Below are positions 1-6,013 of a DNA stretch of 12,046 nucleotides, piece by piece. The DNA is taken from the NCBI GenBank assembly GCA_047619485.1, contig JBLHKE010000165.1, positions 1-12,046 of the forward strand. The letters are read 5' to 3'. Source of the stretch: JBLHKE01 sp047619485 (GTDB taxonomy: Bacteria; Verrucomicrobiota; Verrucomicrobiia; Verrucomicrobiales; DEV007). The position numbers were made by a program, and so were the translations under genes. The notes below the pieces were generated by a model. It had not been told where the DNA came from. It worked only from the letters and a program-made list of their open reading frames with translations, and searched no databases. Numbering within the stretch: position 1 is the first letter of the stretch; each line of letters opens with the position of its first letter.

Positions 1-322
1 GCACGCCCTCTCGGTTGTAAGCCTCGATGCCGTGACCGCCGTTCGGCAGGTTGAACGGCCTTCCGAAAGCGTGCGGGTAGCGCCCGGTCATCAAACCCAT
101 GCGGCTCGGACCGCAAAAGGCGTGAGCTACATAGGCGGAGGAGAAGATCGTGCCGTCCTGCGCCAGCTGGTCCAGCTGTGGCGTGACGATGTCTGGCGAG
201 CCGTTGAAACCGACGTCTGCGTAGCCGAGGTCATCGCAGAGGATGAGGACGATGTTCGGCCTCTCCGCGACGAGGGCGGACGCAGTCAGGAGCGCTAGGA
301 GGTAAGTGGTTAGGAATTTCAT
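1..322 (-). CDS. Sulfatase, type I, N-terminal part (runs off the window)
   Basis: The first 107 codons of a secreted sulfatase are present; the rest lies beyond position 1. A signal peptide with a hydrophobic core (LLALLTASALVA) probably ends at A19. The mature start RPNIVLILCDDLGYADVGF carries the metal-binding Asp pair (D30, D31) typical of the family. FCGPSR follows, the C-x-P-S-R signature whose Cys70 is converted to formylglycine, the catalytic residue of type I sulfatases. It would hydrolyse a sulfate ester outside the cytoplasm; the substrate cannot be read from this part. ATG at 322 fits the signal peptide exactly. No Shine-Dalgarno is seen; the start is instead preceded by two copies of the octamer repeat (343-358). 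It lies 161 nt downstream of the DUF1080 gene on the same strand and may belong to that operon. Confidence 0.93.
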   Translation of the reverse strand, partial: MKFLTTYLLALLTASALVAERPNIVLILCDDLGYADVGFNGSPDIVTPQLDQLAQDGTIFSSAYVAHAFCGPSRMGLMTGRYPHAFGRPFNLPNGGHGIEAYNREGV

Positions 323-342
323 GATGGCTTCGGAAAAGGCTC

Positions 343-455
343 ACGCAGAGACGCAGAGTTCTTCATTCAAGATCCGATACTTCGTCTACTTCAGTACAAA
401 CACTGCCGCACGAGCCAAGAACAAACACACCTTTTCAAGCTCTGCGCCTCTGCGT
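343..455. repeat. Inverted pair of RCGCAGAG octamer arrays
   Basis: Two tandem copies of ACGCAGAG occupy 343-358. Two inverted copies (CTCTGCGC, CTCTGCGT) occupy 440-455. The 16-nt arms are complementary at 15 of 16 positions and enclose 81 nt, so the intergenic transcript or the DNA could fold back. The same octamer occurs three times at 2369-2392. The arrays resemble dispersed GC-rich intergenic repeats seen in PVC and cyanobacterial genomes; that link is from memory and has not been searched. The enclosed 81 nt hold nothing recognisable. Confidence 0.8.
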
Positions 456-483
456 GGTATATTCCAACGTGCTGAATTCCCAG

Positions 484-1467
484 CTACTCCACTGGCGTGA
501 ACACGATGTTGCGGTATTTCACCGAGGTGTGATCTCCCTGCAGGTAGATCGGACCGGGCTCCATCGGGTCGGTGTGCATTGCGCCTGCAGTCGGACCGAG
601 AACCGGCTGGTTGTCGATCACCTTCTCGCCGTTGAGGACGACGGTGATGTGGCGGTCGACTAGGGTGATGTCGTAGCTCTGCCACTTGCCTCCCTCGAAA
701 CCGGCGTTCTTCGATGGCGCCAGCCGCCCAAAGATGGCGCCGACGCCCTGGATTCCCTGCATGCGACTATCGCGATCGACCACCTGGGCTTCGTAGGCCC
801 CACGCACATAGATCCCGCTGTTGCGCTGCGTGCCGATGAGAAATTCGATGTGCAACTTGCAGTCACCGAATACGGCATCAGTGCGAAGGTTGCCGTAGGC
901 ACCGGTCGCAGTGAAGTCGATCTTGGGCGTCTCGTTTACCAACACCCCCTCTTTCACTGACCAACCATTGAGCTTCTCAGGTCGGCGTAGTCGCCAGCCG
1001 CTCAGATCCCTGCCATTGAATATATCGATTGGCTCGGCGTAGGTAACCTTGCTCAAATCTGGAGCTGGCGGCATCGGCGGGATGACTTTTCCCGTGAAGG
1101 GATCGCGCTGTTGATTGCCCCCAGGAAAAGAAGTGACGATCTCTCCCTTCAATTTTCCGCCGTCAGACCACACCGTCACATTCTTTTGCGGATGCTCCTT
1201 GCCACCCTTGCCTTTGCGAGCCTTCCGCATCGGAATGTAAATCTTGCCGCTCCTGACTGTGACTCCTTTGAGCGGGTTGACCGATCCGACGTTCACGAAC
1301 ATCGCCACTTCGGGTTCGCCATCTTTCTCTCCGATGCTGAGCCAGCCAGCTTCGCCGGATTCGATGACAAGCGACCAGTCACCGAGGAGATCTTCAGGGA
1401 TTGGTTCTGCTTTGATGGGCAATAGCAGAAGGGAGGTGAGGAGAAAACTGTAGGTGATGAACTTCAT
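484..1467 (-). CDS. DUF1080 (3-keto-disaccharide hydrolase family) secreted protein
   Basis: 327 aa. A signal peptide (hydrophobic residues 4-18, likely cut after A20) directs export. Residues 21-140 form a beta-rich N-terminal domain with LLGDWSL and GWLSIGEK. Residues about 146-326 are the DUF1080 (PF06439) jelly-roll domain: FNGRDLSGWRL (150-160), IEFLIGTQRNSGIYVRG (207-223), YEAQVVD, GKWQSYDITLVD (260-271) and the VLNGEKV strand are all typical. The domain has a concanavalin/LamG-like fold. Characterised members act on 3-keto-glycosides; the substrate here is unknown. ATG at 1467 is preceded by GAAGAA, a weak ribosome site, and lies 11 nt after the stop of the isomerase-like gene, so the two are almost certainly co-transcribed. 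The linker FTGKVIPPMPPAPDLSKV (124-141) joins the two domains. Confidence 0.93.
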   Translation of the reverse strand: MKFITYSFLLTSLLLLPIKAEPIPEDLLGDWSLVIESGEAGWLSIGEKDGEPEVAMFVNVGSVNPLKGVTVRSGKIYIPMRKARKGKGGKEHPQKNVTVWSDGGKLKGEIVTSFPGGNQQRDPFTGKVIPPMPPAPDLSKVTYAEPIDIFNGRDLSGWRLRRPEKLNGWSVKEGVLVNETPKIDFTATGAYGNLRTDAVFGDCKLHIEFLIGTQRNSGIYVRGAYEAQVVDRDSRMQGIQGVGAIFGRLAPSKNAGFEGGKWQSYDITLVDRHITVVLNGEKVIDNQPVLGPTAGAMHTDPMEPGPIYLQGDHTSVKYRNIVFTPVE

Positions 1468-1478
1468 GATTCTTCGGA

Positions 1479-2351
1479 TTAGCGGAAGACACCATCCAGT
1501 GTCGCCAAATTCTTCTGGTAGGCATCGACGACCTTAGCGCCCTTTGGTGTCGAGCCCTCGATGATCAGCCAGTCGCTGTAGCCGATCTTATCAAGGCTGA
1601 TCTTAAATTTTGGGAAATCGATCACGCCTTCGCCGATCAGAGCACCGATCTCTTTGCAATGAATCTGGCAAATCCGGTCGGCACCGAGCTGGACAACTTC
1701 TTCGTAGATGTTATAGCCCATCTTGTTCGAGTTAGCGGTATCGTAGTAGATTTGGATCGCCTTCGAGCCGACGCCGTCGATGATCTCCAGGTGATCGTCA
1801 GCCGAGAGGTAGGATTCGATGCCGAGGATGACACCTGCGTCCTCGGCCTTCTTGGCGACGGTTCTAAGTTTCTTAATCACCGCGTCCATCAACTCGGGTT
1901 TGCCGTTGATGTCGCCTCTGCCAAAGAACGCCAGCAGGCAGATGTCAGTGGACTTGTCTGGCTGCTGTTTCGCCATGAGCGCCATGACGTCGATGGCATC
2001 GCTGACCCACGTGATCGAATCGGGATTGGTCGCGAGCGGCATCTTGTTGAGGATGCCCATGCCGAGTGAGGCCATCTTGATCCCAGTCTCTTCAACTCGT
2101 TGGTAGTATTGATTACGAACTTTCTGATCGCGCAGGTCGAACTCCGAATCAGGGGTGCTGAAACTGACCTGCACGCCTTCGAGACCGATTTTTTTCGCGA
2201 CTTCGAAGGCGTCGATGTGCTGCGGGTTCTTGAGGCACCAGTCGCATGCGCCTATCGGGAATTTCTTCTTCTGCTCTGCCCAGACAGGCAGGCAAGCGGC
2301 GACGGACGAAGCGGAGAGTAGCTGGATGGCGGAGCGGCGTGTGGTTTTCAT
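1479..2351 (-). CDS. Sugar phosphate isomerase/epimerase-like TIM-barrel protein, exported
   Basis: 290 aa, a normal length for the AP-endonuclease-2 / xylose-isomerase-like TIM-barrel superfamily (PF01261). The expected metal ligands sit at strand ends: E179 (GVILGIES), D204 (IYYDTANSN), H231 (CQIHCKEIG) and E265 (WLIIEGS). The N-terminus has a twin Arg (R5-R6) before a hydrophobic stretch, suggesting Tat export. It ends either in a lipobox-like V-A-A-C (Cys20) or in a signal peptidase I site after A25. An exported location argues against a phosphorylated sugar substrate, so the family name should be read loosely. The partner is the DUF1080 gene 11 nt downstream; such pairs fit 3-keto-sugar handling, where the TIM-barrel member would act as hydratase or isomerase. 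No Shine-Dalgarno precedes ATG 2351; a triple octamer repeat lies 17 nt upstream. Confidence 0.9.
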   Translation of the reverse strand: MKTTRRSAIQLLSASSVAACLPVWAEQKKKFPIGACDWCLKNPQHIDAFEVAKKIGLEGVQVSFSTPDSEFDLRDQKVRNQYYQRVEETGIKMASLGMGILNKMPLATNPDSITWVSDAIDVMALMAKQQPDKSTDICLLAFFGRGDINGKPELMDAVIKKLRTVAKKAEDAGVILGIESYLSADDHLEIIDGVGSKAIQIYYDTANSNKMGYNIYEEVVQLGADRICQIHCKEIGALIGEGVIDFPKFKISLDKIGYSDWLIIEGSTPKGAKVVDAYQKNLATLDGVFR

Positions 2352-2368
2352 TGTTTGGGAAAAGTATC

Positions 2369-2392
2369 GCGCAGAGACGCAGAGGCGCAGAG
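2369..2392. repeat. Triple tandem RCGCAGAG octamer repeat
   Basis: Three exact tandem octamers (GCGCAGAG, ACGCAGAG, GCGCAGAG) lie in the 108-nt gap between the isomerase-like gene start and the FecR-LamG gene stop. They match the arrays at 343-358 and 440-455. Unlike that site, no inverted partner array occurs nearby. On the minus strand the array is 17 nt from the ATG of the isomerase-like gene, and CTTTTCC lies between them, as it also does at the sulfatase start at 322. Confidence 0.85.
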
Positions 2393-2459
2393 TTTTTCTT
2401 GGGAAAGAAGAAGACCTCTGAGATTCTGGTCCCAGCGGGAATATCTGGTGATCATTCCT

Positions 2460-4136
2460 CTATCGGTGGCGAGAACGGCTTCGATCGAACAATTTTTCGA
2501 CTTCGGCATCATTGAGCGCCGCTTTGAAAATCGCTATCTCGTCCATGCGACCATTCAGGTTGCGGATCGCAAAGCTCGGATCCTCGCGGAATGGTTGCCC
2601 CCAGTTGCCGATCTCGGCGTTGCCAATGCGCAGCGTGTCGATTTGAAAATCTGGCTCGATCTTCTCGCGCGAGATACGCTCACCATTGACGTAGTGGCAA
2701 ACGGTCGCGGTCACAGGATCGAAAACCGAGGCGAGGTGCAGCCACTCGCCGCTCATGGACAGATCCCACATCGGTGGAGAAAAATACACGTGGTGGTAGC
2801 GACTCTTTTTCGGGTATTTCGGGTGGCGTGCCGAGTCATCGATCATCACCGATAGCATCATCTTGCCATCTTCGCGAATCTGCCAGTGCGACTCTCCGGT
2901 TTCATAGCCATCACCCATAAACAGCGCGCTGTATTGCCGATCGAGACTATCAATGCGCGCCCAGCAAGCAAAGCTCAGCGCAGGGAACTCGCCGGGGAGA
3001 TTCACACGGACGCGCGAACCCGGACGGTGGAATTCGAGCGCAGATTTAAGGCCTCTCCAGCGTCCCGCAACCGGCTCCGCGAGGATGATCGCCCCATCGA
3101 GTTCGGGATTGCGCGGCAAGCTCAAGTTCGGGATGAGCGCGGTCGCATCCCCCTGGCCAAAGGTATAGTAGGCTAGGAGCCGACCATCTTTGGAAAGCTC
3201 ATCACGGTGGAGCAGCCAGCGCGCAAAATCACTGCGCAGGCGCTCGCCTGACCGCGAATCTAGACTCCGTGCATCCGGGAAAGCCACAGTTCCGCTCGCC
3301 TGTGAGCTCATCGGTTTGTCCGGCGCAAGACTGAATGCGCCCCCTTGCTTCACGAGAATTTCTCGCCCGTCCTGGTGTTGGACCGAGATCTCTCCGTCGA
3401 ATACCTCGACGTGCCCCTGGCCATCGCGGACGACGAGCCCAAACTCGGTACCGAGATCGACGATCTCCGAGTTCGGTGCCTGCAATTTAAACCCGCGCGC
3501 AGCCGGAGGTACCTGCATCCTCACTGCCCCTTCGAGGCAGGACGCCTCCCAAGCAGAAGTTAGCAAGATCTCAGCGGGACCTTCGACTGTCATGTTTGCG
3601 CCAGAGAAAAACTGGATCTCTGCCGTACCAGATTCGAGCCGGAACACCTCAGCCCCGAGTAGTTTGCCCTCACGGTAGCCTGACACCCCGTTCGGCCAGG
3701 CCGTATCGAAGAGTCGACCAACAACCGCGAAGCCCTCGGCCGATTTTTCCTTCGGCGACAGGTAGGGCGCAGCCAACTCTCCACCGTCTGGTTTCGAGAT
3801 CAGGTACATGAATCCAGTCCCCAACAGAAACACCACAGCCGCAGCGGCAGCAAGCGGCAGCAAGAGAAGAAAACGGAGAGCGGTCTTCGGATCCGGCGCC
3901 ACGTGAACTGGAGCAAGTTGCCAAGATCGAACCTCGGCTGAAGCCGCTGAATCCACATCAGCGCTGCGGATGTGCAGCTCATGATCGATCGCCACGTAGC
4001 GTCTGAACACGGCACGCAACTCCGGATTCACCAACATCCGATCCTGCAATTCGTCGAACGCCTCGCGCCCGATCGTCCCGTCGAGGTAGCCGTCGAGCCA
4101 CTCCTGTTCTTCACTTGTCAGCTCGTTGAAATTCAT
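2460..4136 (-). CDS. Membrane FecR-domain protein with C-terminal LamG domain (probable sigma regulator)
   Basis: 558 aa from the chosen start. Residues 1-88 are a cytoplasmic acidic helical region (LTSEEQEWLDGYLDG, LVNPELRAVFRRY) like those contacting ECF sigma factors. One membrane segment lies at about 89-113. A FecR domain follows outside the membrane (about 160-260: LESGTAEIQFFSGANMTVEG, SEIVDLGTEFGLVV, VEVFDGEISVQ). A LamG/concanavalin-like domain ends it (about 365-545: FPALSFACWARI, GEWLHLASVFD, MDEIAIFKAAL). The start at 4136 overlaps the sigma factor stop as ATGA, implying translational coupling; an upstream in-frame ATG at 4172 lies within the sigma gene and is less likely. The inferred role is transmembrane control of the sigma factor, with LamG possibly binding a glycan. 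The gene stops 108 nt before the isomerase-like gene. Confidence 0.9.
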   Translation of the reverse strand: MNFNELTSEEQEWLDGYLDGTIGREAFDELQDRMLVNPELRAVFRRYVAIDHELHIRSADVDSAASAEVRSWQLAPVHVAPDPKTALRFLLLLPLAAAAAVVFLLGTGFMYLISKPDGGELAAPYLSPKEKSAEGFAVVGRLFDTAWPNGVSGYREGKLLGAEVFRLESGTAEIQFFSGANMTVEGPAEILLTSAWEASCLEGAVRMQVPPAARGFKLQAPNSEIVDLGTEFGLVVRDGQGHVEVFDGEISVQHQDGREILVKQGGAFSLAPDKPMSSQASGTVAFPDARSLDSRSGERLRSDFARWLLHRDELSKDGRLLAYYTFGQGDATALIPNLSLPRNPELDGAIILAEPVAGRWRGLKSALEFHRPGSRVRVNLPGEFPALSFACWARIDSLDRQYSALFMGDGYETGESHWQIREDGKMMLSVMIDDSARHPKYPKKSRYHHVYFSPPMWDLSMSGEWLHLASVFDPVTATVCHYVNGERISREKIEPDFQIDTLRIGNAEIGNWGQPFREDPSFAIRNLNGRMDEIAIFKAALNDAEVEKLFDRSRSRHR

Positions 4137-4681
4137 GCGTATCTTGCCTGTTGTAGTTTCGCTTCGATGCATTCCATGAGCGGCCGCCGCAGGCGCTTGA
4201 GGCGCATGTAGAAGGCGGCGGCAGTCGAGCCGGCCTCTTCCGCCAATTCCTTTACCTTCACTCCGGGCGTGTAGGCTAGGATGAGAAACTTACGCTGTTT
4301 TTCAGGCAGCGCTGTGAGACATTCATCAAGCGCCCGGTGCTCCACCTCGCGCTGATCAATCTCTTCGCTGCCCTCGTCGGCCATCAGCGACATCACATCC
4401 TCACGGAACACCAGCCGGTCGCGCGCCATCTTGCGCCGGTAGGCGAGTGCCTCAAAACGCGAAATCACGCAGCCCCACTTCATGAACTTGGTCGTCGGGT
4501 CGAACTGGTCAAACTTGCGCCACATCACGATCGCCGTTTGCTGCAGGACCTCGTCGGTATCGACAGCCGTCGGGATCAGTGAGCGGATGAAGCGGCGCAG
4601 ATCCGGCTCGTACTGCGCGAAGAGCCTTACGAAAGTCTCGTAGTCGTCGTCTTCGGCGTCTGGCTTTTCCTTTGAGGGCAT
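4133..4681 (-). CDS. ECF-type sigma-70 factor, Rhodopirellula/Verrucomicrobium family
   Basis: 182 aa. Region 2 spans about 17-86: FVRLFAQYEPDLRRFIRSL, DEVLQQTAIVMWRKFDQFD, and FMKWGCVISRFEALAYRRK with the -10-recognition helix. Region 4 spans about 117-168: LDECLTALPEKQRKFLILAY and a helix-turn-helix VKVKELAEEAGSTAAAFYMRL. The YEPDLRRFIRSLIP and LPEKQRKFL patterns match the TIGR02989-type sigma factors that accompany FecR-LamG genes in planctomycetes and Verrucomicrobia. AGGGTG, about six nt before ATG 4681, is a reasonable ribosome site. It is the first gene of a two-gene unit with the FecR-LamG protein and probably directs RNA polymerase to its own promoter and nearby targets; no -35/-10 pair could be assigned with confidence. 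Confidence 0.93.
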   Translation of the reverse strand: MPSKEKPDAEDDDYETFVRLFAQYEPDLRRFIRSLIPTAVDTDEVLQQTAIVMWRKFDQFDPTTKFMKWGCVISRFEALAYRRKMARDRLVFREDVMSLMADEGSEEIDQREVEHRALDECLTALPEKQRKFLILAYTPGVKVKELAEEAGSTAAAFYMRLKRLRRPLMECIEAKLQQARYA

Positions 4682-4900
4682 TGGCTCACCCTACCACTGT
4701 CGAAGCGGAAAAAAACTAACCGGCAACCAGCAGAATCACGCGCCGATCGGATCGACCACCTTAGAAACGGCGAGCCCCTAGTTGTTGGTTGGGGACAATA
4801 TCGTCGCCCCTTACTGAATCCATCAAGCTGAAAAACATTTCATTTCTCGGAATGAGCACCGTCCACCGCTGCTCTTATTACAATCTCTTGATCGTCGTCG
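4682..4900. other. Region between sigma gene and sulfatase pseudogene
   Basis: 219 nt upstream of the sigma factor gene, which should contain its promoter on the minus strand. No convincing promoter boxes, operator or RNA motif were recognised. The part near 4900 may hold further sulfatase-derived sequence too decayed to align by eye. Confidence 0.4.
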
Positions 4901-5484
4901 GATCAGCAGACCTTCCTCGAATTGCTCGGACTAGCACCAGCATAAAACATCGATGGCCGCTCGTTCGCACAAGTAATCGGTAGAGAATCCCAACCGGAGA
5001 TGCGATCCGCGTTCAAAGTTTACAACGAGAACGCTGGGGCAACCGCCACCCGATGCGGGCGATCCAGACCAAGAAGCATCTCTATCTCTGGAATCCATGG
5101 TCGGATGGGGTGAACAAATTCAAGACCGCAACCAATGGCACCTCAAGCTACCGCGCCATGCAGAAGATCGCGAAGGATGATTCGCAGATCACTCCACGCC
5201 TCGAACTTTTCGATCACCGAATCCCGGAAGAACTCTATGACATCGAGAACGATCCCGACTGCCTACACAACCTGATCGAGAAAGAATCGAAATTGGCAGT
5301 GGTCAGCGAACTGCGCAACGACCTTGAAAAGATCATGCGCGAGACCAACGACCACGCACTCGACGCATTTCTCAATCGTGCCGATCCGAAATCTGGTCCG
5401 GAATACACGGCGAAGAAGCAAGATGAATCCACCGCGCGCCGCAAGGGCAAGCGAGGCAAGAGGACGAAGAAGAAGGCGAGATAG
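4901..5484 (+). pseudogene. Decayed SGSH-like sulfatase, C-terminal remnant
   Basis: Read in two frames this is the C-terminal third of an N-sulfoglucosamine-sulfohydrolase-like sulfatase. The first frame gives FLELLGLAPA, a TAA stop at 4943-4945, then NIDGRSFAQVIG and SAFKVYNENAG. The frame then breaks in a run of four G at 5036-5039. The second frame continues NRHPMRAIQTKKHLYLWNP, then ELYDIENDPDCLHNLI and a basic tail ending at 5484. Adding one G restores an A-G-G-N join, so a single-base loss is the simplest explanation. The catalytic N-terminal half with the C-x-P-S-R site is absent from the window. The open stretch from ATG 5053 could still be translated, giving 143 aa, but it would have no active site. 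It is the only plus-strand gene trace and diverges from the sigma factor gene. Confidence 0.82.
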
Positions 5485-5616
5485 GATTTCAAAGAGCCAG
5501 CGGCACTAGAGCTCCCCCGTGGGGTGCACCCGATGTCCCCCTCGACACTGAACCAGCGGTTGATGCCATCCGCCCTGAGTGCCTCCAGCTCCGATCATGT
5601 TGGAGTGATGTCTTTA

Positions 5617-5775
5617 GGGCACCTCCGAAAACCTCATGCGGGCTGGAGCTTGATAAAATCCCCGCTGTCTTCGTTGCTAAAGCGCCCACTATCACCAGAT
5701 AGCTTAGCGTTTATCGCCTCGCCAGCGGGAATTTTCTCTGCGCCCCATTTCCACAGCAGGTTTCCGGAGGTGCCC
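5617..5775. mobile_element. MITE-like 159-bp fold-back element with TTTA direct repeats
   Basis: Terminal inverted repeats start GGGCACCTCCG and pair 5617-5634 with 5758-5775, 17 of 18 matching. Inside, AAAATCCCCGCTG (5655-5667) pairs with 5723-5735 at 12 of 13 positions. At the centre CTATC (5689-5693) pairs with GATAG (5698-5702) around a 4-nt loop. All three pairs share a midpoint near 5695-5696, so the whole element is one imperfect palindrome. TTTA lies directly outside both ends (5613-5616 and 5776-5779), as expected of a target-site duplication. It encodes no transposase, and would depend on one elsewhere. The termini loosely recall DDE-type IS ends, but no family is assigned. Confidence 0.62.
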
Positions 5776-5894
5776 TTTAGGTATTTCCGCAAGCAGGCTC
5801 GATCACAAACGATCCACCCACGAATATTTCCTTTGGTATTAAGTGGGATCTAGACAGGAGGGATACTCAGGGGAGGCCTAATGACGTCAGTGTG

Positions 5895-5965
5895 CGAACG
5901 GAATCCAAGGGCGTCTGGCGTGTCGTCGAGAGCACAGGCCATGCGCAGACGGGACTGCCGTTTCG
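5895..5965. repeat. Imperfect inverted repeat, possible structured RNA
   Basis: CGAACGG-AATCC (5895-5906) and CGTCTG (5912-5917) pair with CAGACG (5946-5951) and GGACTGCCGTTTCG (5952-5965), leaving a small bulge at 5907-5911 and a loop of 28 nt or less. It lies about 50 nt past the stop of the intact sulfatase gene on the minus strand. It could be a 3' UTR hairpin or part of a dispersed repeat. Confidence 0.4.
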
Positions 5966-6013
5966 GATGCAACCTAAAGGCTACGCTACAAACTGGAAAT
6001 GCCGTGCTGCGTG

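Larger units (their letters stand above)
5485..6013. other. Gene-poor region with fold-back sequences
   Basis: 529 nt between the sulfatase remnant and the stop of the intact sulfatase. No ORF here looks like a real protein. Besides the two inverted-repeat structures listed separately, 5522-5531 is a perfect 10-nt palindrome (GGGTGCACCC). On the minus strand, 5984-5969 can fold as GUAGCC-UUUA-GGUUGC when G-U pairs are allowed. No U-tract follows either, so no intrinsic terminator is claimed for the sulfatase. Confidence 0.6.

Noticed and set aside
306..500. Plus-strand 64-codon open frame
   Set aside because: It translates both octamer arrays and ends inside the DUF1080 gene; no protein-like features.
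2355..2855. Plus-strand 166-codon open frame
   Set aside because: Its start translates the octamer repeat and the rest is antisense to the LamG coding sequence.
4137..4172. Upstream ATG at 4172 as start of the FecR-LamG protein
   Set aside because: It lies inside the sigma gene and adds 12 residues of no known motif, while ATG 4136 gives the classic ATGA overlap.
5053..5484. A stand-alone 143-aa gene starting at ATG 5053
   Set aside because: Sulfatase homology continues upstream of this ATG in two frames, so it is part of a broken gene, not a new small protein.
5511..5527. GC hairpin (CCCC-CGT-GGGG) as terminator after the pseudogene
   Set aside because: No T-run follows it on the plus strand and the stem is interrupted by a T-T mismatch after four pairs.
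5736..5743. Single CTCTGCGC octamer
   Set aside because: One isolated octamer is expected by chance in a window of this size and it has no tandem neighbour.
5634..5849. A 71-codon minus-strand open stretch whose translation looks somewhat protein-like
   Set aside because: It has no start codon, has a stop on both sides, and crosses one end of the concentric inverted repeat, so the fold-back element explains the sequence better.
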